NCBI GenBank assembly: GCA_006227785.1 | Contig: SBFU01000322.1 | Span: 1-5,203, forward strand | Reading direction: 5' to 3' | DNA: 5,203 bases | Source: Burkholderiales bacterium | GTDB lineage: Bacteria; Pseudomonadota; Gammaproteobacteria; Burkholderiales; Burkholderiaceae_C | In this document: positions 1 through 4,929 of the stretch, one piece after another | Layout: every line of letters starts with the position of its first letter | Position numbering within the stretch: the first letter of the stretch is position 1 | Program-made: the position numbers and the translations under genes | The notes under the pieces: generated by a model | The model's database searches: none | Told to the model about the DNA's origin: nothing | What the model saw: the letters and a program-made list of their open reading frames with translations, nothing else

Positions 1-1218
1 CTGGTCGGGGTCGTTGGCATCGAACAGGATCAGCGGATGCAGGTTGCCGTCACCGGCGTGGAACACGTTGGCGCAACGCAGGTGGTACTTCTGCTCCATT
101 TGCTGGATGGCCAGCAGGATGTCGGCCAGCCGCTTGCGCGGGATGGTCGAATCCATGCACATGTAGTCCGGGCTGATGCGCCCGGAGGCCGGGAAGGCGT
201 TCTTGCGGCCGCTCCAGAACCGCAGCCGCTCGGCCTCATCGCGGCTGACCGCGATCGCGGTGGCGCCGCAGCCCCGCAGCACCTCGATCATGCGTTCGAT
301 CTCCTCCGCCACCTCTTCCGGGGTACCGTCGCTTTCGCACAGCAGAATGGCCTCGGCGCTCAGGTCGTAGCCGGCGCGCACAAAGTCCTCCACCGCCGCG
401 GTCATCGGCTTGTCCATCATTTCCAGTCCGGCCGGGATGATGCCGGCGGCGATCACCGCCGCCACCGCGTCGCCCGCCTTGCGCACATCGTCGAAACTGG
501 CCATGATGCAACGGGCCAGTTGCGGTTTGGGCACCAGCCGGACCGTGACTTCGGTGACCACGGCCAGCATCCCTTCGCTGCCGATCACCAGCGAGAGCAG
601 GTCCAGCCCGGGTGTGTCCAGCGCCGTGCCTCCGAAGGTGACCGGATCGCCTTCCATGGTGAAGCCGCGGACCTGCAGCACGTTGTGAACGGTCAATCCG
701 TACTTCAGGCAGTGGACGCCGCCCGAGTTCTCGGCCACGTTGCCGCCAATGGTGCAGGCGATCTGGCTGCTCGGGTCCGGCGCGTAATACAGGCCGTAGG
801 GCGCTGCCGCTTCGCTGATGGCCAGGTTGCGAACCCCGGACTGCACCACGGCCGTGCGGGATCGGAGGTCGATCGACACGATGCGGTTGAATCGCGCCAG
901 CGACAGGGTCACACCCATGGCATGCGGCATGGCCCCCCCCGACAGACCGGTTCCGGCGCCGCGGGCCACCACCGGCACGTCCATGGCGTGGCAGGCCTTG
1001 AGGACCGCCGCCACCTGCGATTCGTTTTCCGGCAGGGCGACGACCAGTGGCCGTTCGCGGTAGGCGGTCAGACCATCGCACTCGTAAGGCGTGGTGTCTT
1101 CCGGTTGCCAGAGCAGCGCTTCGGCTGGCAGCACGGCCTGCAGGGCCCGCACCACCTCGGCCTGACGGGCCGCGCGTGCGGTGCGGGAAACCTCGTTGGG
1201 GGTGGTCATGGCATTCAT
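1..1218 (-). CDS. glcD: Glycolate oxidase FAD-binding subunit GlcD (partial, C-terminus off the left edge)
   Basis: GlcD carries the FAD site of the GlcDEF glycolate oxidase (glycolate to glyoxylate, electrons passed to the membrane quinone pool). The reading frame is open from the ATG at 1218 to the window edge, giving 406 codons; E. coli GlcD is 499 residues, so roughly the last 90 are missing. Visible motifs: the FAD_binding_4 pyrophosphate loop RGAGTGLSGG at residues 86-95, PDPSSQIACTIGGN from residue 147 followed by VAENSGGVHCLKYG, RFWSGRKNAFPA before the C-terminal domain, and VFHAGDGNLHP at 385-395, whose two histidines (387, 394) belong to the metal/substrate site of this oxidase family. 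The GEHGIGREK segment expected further on lies outside the window. A second in-frame ATG at 1209 is equally possible; neither has a clear Shine-Dalgarno. glcE and glcF would be expected further left. It is divergent from the hsp20 gene. D-lactate dehydrogenases share the fold, but the close match to GlcD along the whole length favours glycolate oxidase. Confidence 0.93.
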   Translation of the reverse strand, partial: MNAMTTPNEVSRTARAARQAEVVRALQAVLPAEALLWQPEDTTPYECDGLTAYRERPLVVALPENESQVAAVLKACHAMDVPVVARGAGTGLSGGAMPHAMGVTLSLARFNRIVSIDLRSRTAVVQSGVRNLAISEAAAPYGLYYAPDPSSQIACTIGGNVAENSGGVHCLKYGLTVHNVLQVRGFTMEGDPVTFGGTALDTPGLDLLSLVIGSEGMLAVVTEVTVRLVPKPQLARCIMASFDDVRKAGDAVAAVIAAGIIPAGLEMMDKPMTAAVEDFVRAGYDLSAEAILLCESDGTPEEVAEEIERMIEVLRGCGATAIAVSRDEAERLRFWSGRKNAFPASGRISPDYMCMDSTIPRKRLADILLAIQQMEQKYHLRCANVFHAGDGNLHPLILFDANDPDQ

Positions 1219-1308
1219 GAGCGGCAGTGTAGGGCAGGCCGATGGTGCTTGTTGTGAAGAATCTTGCAAGCCGCTGTGAGGGCGCCGGTGCCTGCGCGGG
1301 TGGCCGTC

Positions 1309-1326
1309 TGTTGACCTGGGTCAACA
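1309..1326. promoter_or_regulatory. Perfect 18-bp inverted repeat with an FNR/CRP-family-like box
   Basis: TGTTGACC and GGTCAACA form a perfect 8-bp inverted repeat around a central TG. The core reads TTGAC-CTGG-GTCAA (1311-1324), which has the geometry of the FNR/ANR/DNR consensus TTGAT-N4-ATCAA with one symmetric change in each half. It lies in the divergent glcD-hsp20 region, closer to the hsp20 side. A TGAAAT hexamer centred about 32 bp downstream (1347-1352) is where the -10 of a class II activated promoter for hsp20 would sit. No matching -10 is seen toward glcD. A different dimeric repressor, for example a GntR-type regulator of glcD, could use the same palindrome. Confidence 0.5.
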
Positions 1327-1344
1327 AGCGTCCGCGCGACGGAC

Positions 1345-1370
1345 CTTGAAATGCGATGCGGACGCCATCA
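1345..1370 (+). promoter_or_regulatory. Candidate heat-shock (sigma-32/RpoH) promoter of the hsp20 gene
   Basis: CTTGAAA at 1345-1351 matches the sigma-32 -35 consensus exactly. CGCCATCA at 1363-1370 matches the CCCCATNT -10 at most positions, after an 11-nt gap that is on the short side of the usual range. It lies about 70 bp upstream of the hsp20 ATG and reads toward it, and small heat-shock genes are typical RpoH targets. No CIRCE element (the HrcA operator) is seen nearby. The start of transcription would fall near 1375. Confidence 0.5.
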
Positions 1371-1378
1371 ATTGATGG
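1365..1378. repeat. Perfect 14-bp palindrome overlapping the putative -10 region
   Basis: CCATCAATTGATGG is its own reverse complement with no spacer. It overlaps the proposed sigma-32 -10 and start site of hsp20, a position where a bound repressor would block transcription. No regulator family can be named from the sequence. Confidence 0.4.
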
Positions 1379-1386
1379 GTGCAAAA

Positions 1387-1404
1387 GGTGACGCCAAGGT
1401 CGCC
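1387..1404 (+). other. Small hairpin in the hsp20 5' untranslated region
   Basis: GGTGAC (1387-1392) pairs with GTCGCC (1399-1404) around a 6-nt loop, with one G-U pair. It would lie in the hsp20 leader. Directly after it, CTCC (1404-1407) could pair with GGAG (1427-1430) of the ribosome site, and GGGTG (1377-1381) could pair with CACCC (1416-1420). These pairings are short, so a temperature-sensing leader is only a possibility. Confidence 0.2.
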
Positions 1405-1425
1405 TCCACGTGTGCCACCCTTTCC

Positions 1426-1430
1426 AGGAG
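1426..1430 (+). promoter_or_regulatory. Ribosome binding site of the hsp20 gene
   Basis: AGGAG lies 9 nt before the ATG at 1440. This decides the start: an in-frame GTG at 1410 would put this site inside the coding region and has no comparable site of its own. Confidence 0.75.
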
Positions 1431-1439
1431 TCCAACCCC

Positions 1440-1868
1440 ATGAACACACTCATCTCCCGTTCCGGCCTGTTCGACGACTTCTTCAAGGACGTCGCCCCCG
1501 GGTTTTTCGTCAAGCCGCTGCACGGTGATCCCCTTCCGTCCCCGGCGCAGATCCGCATCGATGTCAAGGAAGCGCCCGATGCCTACACCGTCCAGGCGGA
1601 GATCCCAGGGGTGTCCAAGGAGGACATCCATGTGGTGATCGACGGTCCGGTGGTGACCCTGCGCGCCGAGGTCAAGCAGCGCGACAGCCAGACCCAGGAA
1701 GAAAAGGTGTTGCGCACCGAGCGGTACTACGGCTCCGTGGCGCGCAGCTTTCAGCTGGCCAGCGACATCGACAACGAGAAATCGAAGGCCAAATACGAAA
1801 ACGGTGTGCTCACCCTGACGCTGCCGAAGAAGGCCGCCCTGGCTGGCCAGCGCCTGAACATCGAATGA
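1440..1868 (+). CDS. hsp20: Hsp20/alpha-crystallin family small heat-shock protein
   Basis: An ATP-independent holdase chaperone that binds unfolding proteins in the cytoplasm as large oligomers and passes them to DnaK/ClpB. The product is 142 residues, normal for bacterial class A small heat-shock proteins. A short N-terminal arm (LFDDFF at 10-15) precedes the alpha-crystallin domain at about 38-130, which shows the hallmarks AEIPGVSKEDIHV (53-65), ERYYGSVARSF (94-104) and AKYENGVLTLTLPKK (117-131, the A-x4-NGVL signature). The last residues, RLNIE, hold LNI (139-141), a variant of the I-x-I motif that docks into a neighbouring subunit. The gene stands alone between a divergent glcD and a convergent LysR gene. 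Upstream lie a sigma-32-like promoter and an FNR-like palindrome, suggesting control by heat and possibly by oxygen. The family assignment is secure; a specific orthologue name such as IbpA is not. Confidence 0.95.
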   Translation: MNTLISRSGLFDDFFKDVAPGFFVKPLHGDPLPSPAQIRIDVKEAPDAYTVQAEIPGVSKEDIHVVIDGPVVTLRAEVKQRDSQTQEEKVLRTERYYGSVARSFQLASDIDNEKSKAKYENGVLTLTLPKKAALAGQRLNIE

Positions 1869-1879
1869 GCACCCCCTGC

Positions 1880-1989
1880 GCCGCTGACGCGGCTTCCCCC
1901 TCTCTCGCCTTTGGCGGGAGGGGGACCGCACCTGCGGTCTGGCGAAGCCAGTCCCGCGGTGCGTTGGACCGATGGGAACCGATCCAGCG
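1880..1989. repeat. Cluster of consecutive hairpins between convergent genes, REP-like
   Basis: Five inverted repeats follow one another. GCCGC/GCGGC (1880-1893) has a 4-nt loop. A 12-bp stem (1898-1909 with 1913-1924, loop TTT) includes two G-U pairs in the RNA read from the plus strand. GACCGCA/TGCGGTC (1924-1939) has 2 nt between arms. CTGGC-GAA-GCCAG spans 1939-1951. CGTTGGA/TCCAGCG (1962-1989) includes one G-U pair. No run of T follows on either strand, so a standard intrinsic terminator is not shown, although the structures could stall RNA polymerase or protect 3' ends of both convergent transcripts. The C5TCTCTCGCC...GGCGGGAG5 core resembles dispersed intergenic palindromes I recall from Comamonadaceae genomes. 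That is recollection, not a search result. Confidence 0.6.
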
Positions 1990-2000
1990 TCGCAGAAAGC

Positions 2001-2870
2001 TCAGCTCAGGGACTTCTTGAGCCAGTCGGCGAAGGCGGCGCATTCCCAGCGGTCCATGGTGCCGGTGCGCCAGCACAGGTAATGGGCATGCGGGCTGGGG
2101 ACACGACGCTCGTACAACGGCACCAGGGTGCCACTCTCCAGCCATGGTGCACCCAGCTTCAGGCGCACCAGGGCGACGCCCATGCCAGCGGCGGCGCCAT
2201 CGCACATCAGTCCGATGTCGTTGAACTGTGAACCTTCCGTGGGTTCGGGCCAGTCGAGGTTATGGGCCGCAAACCAGGTGCGCCAGGGCTCCAGCGGGCT
2301 GCGCAGCAGCGCCAGTCCTTCCAGGTCTGCGGCGCTTTCGAATGGTCCATGTTCGCGCGCAAAGGCCGGTGAGGCCAGCGGTGTGACGTCGTCCTTCATC
2401 AGGCACACGTGCTCGACATCGGCATAGCGCCCGGTGCCGAAGCGGACCATCAGGTCGGCGTCCTCGGCCACCACATCCAGCAGCGGAATGCTGACCTGCA
2501 AGGTCAGATCGATTTCCGGATAGGCCTCGCTGAACTGGCGCAGGCGGGGCAGCAGGATGGAGCGGGCAAAGGTGGGGGTCACGGCCAGTCGAAGCTTTCG
2601 CCGCCCCGGGTTGGCGTTGTGGCTGGGAAATTTCTGCAGCGAAGCCAGTCCCTCACGCACTTGCGCCAGGTATTCGCTGCCTTCGGTGGTGAGGGAAAAA
2701 TCCGCCCGCCCGAACAGCTTGGTGCCCAGGATCTGTTCCAGTTGCTTGATGCGGTGGCTGACCGCGCTGGGCGTGACGCACAGCTCCTCGGCGGTCTGCG
2801 TGACGCTGCGCAGGCGTGCCAGCGCTTCAAACGTCAGCAAACATTGGATGGGCGGGATTCGGATGGTCAC
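2001..2870 (-). CDS. LysR-type transcriptional regulator, GcvA-like
   Basis: A DNA-binding regulator of 289 residues, normal for the LysR family (about 300). The N-terminal winged helix-turn-helix covers about residues 7-65: LLTFEALARLRSVTQTAEEL, then CVTPSAVSHRIKQLEQILG and KLFGR, the standard LysR signature. A substrate-binding-like effector domain follows from about 92 (KLRLAVTPTFARSILLPRL) to the C-terminus. The PPIQCLLTFEALAR opening and the ending AAFADWL resemble the GcvA subgroup, which includes the glycine-cleavage activator. The effector here cannot be read from sequence. The start chosen is GTG at 2870: it gives the usual N-terminal length, and its GTGA overlaps the purU stop by 4 nt. 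Further upstream extension would lie within purU. No clear Shine-Dalgarno is present, consistent with translational coupling. The gene is downstream of purU on the same transcript and convergent with hsp20. Confidence 0.92.
   Translation of the reverse strand: MTIRIPPIQCLLTFEALARLRSVTQTAEELCVTPSAVSHRIKQLEQILGTKLFGRADFSLTTEGSEYLAQVREGLASLQKFPSHNANPGRRKLRLAVTPTFARSILLPRLRQFSEAYPEIDLTLQVSIPLLDVVAEDADLMVRFGTGRYADVEHVCLMKDDVTPLASPAFAREHGPFESAADLEGLALLRSPLEPWRTWFAAHNLDWPEPTEGSQFNDIGLMCDGAAAGMGVALVRLKLGAPWLESGTLVPLYERRVPSPHAHYLCWRTGTMDRWECAAFADWLKKSLS
2867..2870 (-). promoter_or_regulatory. GTGA stop/start overlap coupling purU to the LysR gene
   Basis: The purU stop TGA (2869-2867) overlaps the GTG start (2870-2868) of the regulator in the sequence GTGA. 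With no Shine-Dalgarno ahead of it, ribosomes ending purU probably reinitiate here, tying regulator output to purU translation. Confidence 0.7.
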
Positions 2871-3715
2871 TTGAATACGACCGTCTTGTGGCCGTTGAGC
2901 AGCACGCGGTGCTCGCTGTGCCATTTCACCGCCCTGGCCAGTACCTGGCTTTCGGTGTCGCGTCCCACCGCGGTCAGATCCTCGACGGTGTCGGTGTGAT
3001 CGACCCGGGCCACGTCCTGCTCGATGATCGGGCCTTCGTCCAGGTCGGCCGTCACGTAGTGCGCGGTGGCGCCGATCAGCTTGACCCCGCGGTCGTGTGC
3101 CTGGTAGTAGGGCTTGGCACCCTTGAAGCTGGGCAGAAAGCTGTGGTGGATGTTGATGGCCTTGCCCGAGAGCTCCCCACACAGCCGGTCCGACAGGATC
3201 TGCATGTAGCGGGCCAGCACCACCAGCTCGGCCCCTTCGCCGCGGATGATCTCCAGCTGCCGCTCCTCGGCCTGCGCCTTGCTGGCCGCTGTCACCGGAA
3301 TGTGGTGAAAGGGCACGTTGTAGCTGGCCGCCAGCTGGTAGAAGTCGCGGTGGTTGCTGACGATGGCGCGGATGTCCAGGCGAAGCAGACCGCTTTTCCA
3401 GCGAAACAGCAGGTCGTTCAGGCAGTGGCCCTCCTTGCTGACGAAGATCACCGTCTTCATGGGTTCGGCCAGCGGGTGCAGGCCCCATTGCATGCCGAAA
3501 GGTTCGGCAAACATCCGCAGGCGAGAACGCAGGTCGTCCTGGGTCAGCTGGCTGCAGGTGAACTGCACGCGCATGAAGAACAGGCCGGTGTCGTGGTCGT
3601 TGTACTGGGCGGCTTCCTCGATGTTGCCGCCGTGTTCGAGCAGAAAACCCGAAACGGCGTGAACGATGCCGGGGCGGTCCGGGCAGGACAGGGTCAGGAC
3701 ATAGGTGTGCTGCAT
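2867..3715 (-). CDS. purU: Formyltetrahydrofolate deformylase PurU
   Basis: Hydrolyses 10-formyl-tetrahydrofolate to tetrahydrofolate and formate in the cytoplasm, balancing the one-carbon pool and supplying formate for the PurT step of purine synthesis. The product is 282 residues against 280 for E. coli PurU. An N-terminal ACT domain (about 4-80; LSCPDRPGIVHAVSGFLLEHGGNI) senses small ligands, methionine and glycine in E. coli. A formyltransferase-type catalytic domain follows from about 86 (MKTVIFVSKEGHCLNDLL). The catalytic triad known from PurN is intact: N188 and H190 in INIHHSFLPSF, and D226 in HYVTADLDEGP. The ATG at 3715 fits the family N-terminus (MQHTYVLTLSCPDRPG). No strong Shine-Dalgarno precedes it. 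The gene is divergent from the SPFH gene and followed by an overlapping LysR gene. Confidence 0.96.
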   Translation of the reverse strand: MQHTYVLTLSCPDRPGIVHAVSGFLLEHGGNIEEAAQYNDHDTGLFFMRVQFTCSQLTQDDLRSRLRMFAEPFGMQWGLHPLAEPMKTVIFVSKEGHCLNDLLFRWKSGLLRLDIRAIVSNHRDFYQLAASYNVPFHHIPVTAASKAQAEERQLEIIRGEGAELVVLARYMQILSDRLCGELSGKAINIHHSFLPSFKGAKPYYQAHDRGVKLIGATAHYVTADLDEGPIIEQDVARVDHTDTVEDLTAVGRDTESQVLARAVKWHSEHRVLLNGHKTVVFK

Positions 3716-3735
3716 GGGGGCCGATTGTCGCAGGA

Positions 3736-3751
3736 TGGCGCTATGCTTGGC
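3736..3751 (+). promoter_or_regulatory. Imperfect sigma-54-like promoter element ahead of the SPFH gene
   Basis: TGGCGC (3736-3741), five bases, then TTGGC (3747-3751) resembles TGGCAC-N5-TTGCA. The -24 half matches 5 of 6 and the spacing is right, but the -12 GC is GG here, a weakening change. A sigma-54 promoter would be sensible because phage-shock genes in enterobacteria use one. No convincing sigma-70 pair is seen in this 87-bp gap. The rest of the gap holds a GGCGG-GCG-CCGCC hairpin (3753-3765) and a T7 run (3774-3780) eight bases after it, too far for a standard terminator. Confidence 0.22.
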
Positions 3752-3791
3752 AGGCGGGCGCCGCCAGGCCCCCTTTTTTTCAAGCCACCCC

Positions 3792-3797
3792 AGGAGG
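3792..3797 (+). promoter_or_regulatory. Strong ribosome binding site of the SPFH gene
   Basis: A full AGGAGG ends 5 nt before the ATG at 3803. A second in-frame ATG at 3812 is 14 nt away, so 3803 is preferred. The frame stays open far upstream only as antisense of purU. Confidence 0.85.
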
Positions 3798-3802
3798 CCG
3801 AC

Positions 3803-4885
3803 ATGGCGATCATGAACTTCATCAACCGCCAGTTCATCGATGTGATCGAGTGGGTCGACGACTCGCGCGACACGCTGTCGTACCGTTTCCCCGACGACGA
3901 CAAGCAGATCAAGAACGGTGCCCAGCTGATCGTGCGCGAGAGTCAGGTGGCCCAGTTCGTCTACGTGGGCCAGTTCGCCGACACCCTGGGGCCTGGCCGG
4001 CACACGCTGACCACCGAGAACATTCCCATCCTCAGCGATCTGCTGGGCTGGAAGTACAAGTTCCAGACGCCCTTCAAGGCCGACGTCTACTACGTCACCA
4101 CCCGCGTCTTTCCGGGCAACAAGTGGGGCACGGCCAACCCGGTCATGATGCGCGACGCCGATTTCGGCGTGGTGCGCATGCGTGCCTTCGGCACCTACGA
4201 CTTCAAGGTGACCGATCCGGCCCTGTTCCTCAAGGAGGTGGCCGGCACCGATCACCAGTTCCGGCTGGACGAGTTCACCGATGTCATGCGTTCGCGCATC
4301 GTCAGCGTCTTCAGCGAAACCCTGGCCATGGCCAAGGTGCCGGCGCTGGACGTGGCCACGCGTTATGGTGAGCTCGGACAGGCCCTGCTGGAGCCGCTGA
4401 ACGCCGCCATGCGCGAGAAGTACGGGCTGGAGCTGACCGCCTTCGTGGTGGAGAACGTGTCGGTGCCGCCCGAGCTGGAGCAGGCCATCGACAAGCGCGG
4501 CGCCATGACCGCCATTGGCAACCTCAACGACTACGTCAAGTACAACATGGGCAACGCCCTGGCCGAAGGCAAGGCCGGAGCAGCCGGTATTGGTGCCGAG
4601 CTGGCGGCCGGGCTGGCGATGGGGCAGGCCATGTTGCAGCAGGGCGCGGGCATGGGTGCTGCCGCGGCGCCGTCGCAGCCTGGCTTCGTGCCTGGCGCCG
4701 CATCGTCAGCCGCTGCGGCCCCCCCATTGCCTGAGTTGCTCACGCCCGAGCAGGTGGCACAGGCATTGGCGGTTGCTCCGGCGGATGTGCTGCAGGAGCT
4801 GGAGTCGGGCAACCTCAAGGGCCGGCGCATCGGCAGTCAGTGGCGCATCACCCGCGCCGCGCTGGACGAGTTCATGCAGGGCTGA
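3803..4885 (+). CDS. SPFH-domain protein of the YdjI type with a C-terminal excisionase-like helix-turn-helix
   Basis: A 360-residue protein. The opening (FINRQFIDVIEWVDD, then YRFPDDDKQIKNGAQLIVRESQVAQF) and the body (about 40-235) match the SPFH family, often labelled virion-core-protein-like, that includes B. subtilis YdjI. YdjI acts with PspA and YdjG/YdjH at stressed membranes. The SPFH part includes GQFADTLGPGRHTLTTENIP (56-75), a likely beta-rich body, and a helical stretch through about 245. Residues 255-285 are Ala/Gly/Met-rich, and 286-310 form an Ala/Pro linker. The last 50 residues (LLTPEQVAQALAV... then NLKGRRIGSQWRITRAALDEFM) match the excisionase/MerR-like HTH_17 pattern, where I would expect a zinc ribbon. 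No signal peptide or strong membrane span is seen, so membrane association would be peripheral. It is followed by a zinc-ribbon gene on the same strand. The SPFH call is firm; a PspA link is by family analogy, as no pspA is in the window. Confidence 0.9.
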   Translation: MAIMNFINRQFIDVIEWVDDSRDTLSYRFPDDDKQIKNGAQLIVRESQVAQFVYVGQFADTLGPGRHTLTTENIPILSDLLGWKYKFQTPFKADVYYVTTRVFPGNKWGTANPVMMRDADFGVVRMRAFGTYDFKVTDPALFLKEVAGTDHQFRLDEFTDVMRSRIVSVFSETLAMAKVPALDVATRYGELGQALLEPLNAAMREKYGLELTAFVVENVSVPPELEQAIDKRGAMTAIGNLNDYVKYNMGNALAEGKAGAAGIGAELAAGLAMGQAMLQQGAGMGAAAAPSQPGFVPGAASSAAAAPPLPELLTPEQVAQALAVAPADVLQELESGNLKGRRIGSQWRITRAALDEFMQG

Positions 4886-4890
4886 GCACC

Positions 4891-4929
4891 ATGCCCCTGA
4901 TCGGGTTGATCCGCGCGCCTGGCCCGTGA
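4891..4929 (+). CDS. Possible 12-residue mini-ORF bridging the SPFH and zinc-ribbon genes
   Basis: An ATG 5 nt after the SPFH stop opens a frame reading MPLIGLIRAPGP and ends in TGA at 4927-4929, which overlaps the GTG start of the next gene as GTGA. A weak AGGG (4878-4881) lies 9 nt before the ATG. The next gene has no visible ribosome site, so this short frame could carry ribosomes to it by reinitiation. It could equally be chance, or the trace of a frameshift in the N-terminus of the zinc-ribbon gene. No family is recognisable. Confidence 0.25.
   Translation: MPLIGLIRAPGP

Noticed and set aside
37..1257. Long plus-strand open frame of 406 codons opposite glcD
   Set aside because: It is the antisense shadow of a well-supported GlcD frame in GC-rich DNA. 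Its His/Arg/Gln/Gly-rich translation shows no family motif.
1219..1439. CIRCE (HrcA operator) upstream of hsp20, and a sigma-70 promoter for glcD
   Set aside because: No TTAGCACTC-N9-GAGTGCTAA match is present. TACACT (1231-1226) and TTCACA on the minus strand are 21 bp apart, too far, and would start transcription almost at the ATG.
236..1567. Minus-strand open frame of 443 codons across glcD, the control region and the start of hsp20
   Set aside because: It runs out of frame with glcD and antisense to hsp20, has low-complexity Arg/Gly/Pro content and crosses the promoter region.
1898..1924. 12-bp stem considered as an intrinsic terminator
   Set aside because: No U-rich tract follows it on either strand, so it is listed as part of the hairpin cluster.
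2871..3488. N-terminal extension of the LysR frame inside purU
   Set aside because: The translation is Arg/Gly/Pro-rich shadow sequence. LysR similarity begins just after GTG 2870, which also forms the GTGA overlap.
3753..3780. GGCGG/CCGCC hairpin and T7 run as a terminator
   Set aside because: The T run starts eight bases after the stem, and the site lies in a divergent gap where no upstream plus-strand gene needs termination.
2816..3802. Upstream extension of the SPFH frame antisense to purU
   Set aside because: The extension is only an open shadow of purU. A strong AGGAGG sets the start at 3803, and family similarity begins there.
3716..4255. Upstream extension of the purU frame antisense to the SPFH gene
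   Set aside because: PurU similarity starts at MQHTYVLTLSCPDRPG (3715) and the length then matches the family. The extension is a shadow of the SPFH gene.
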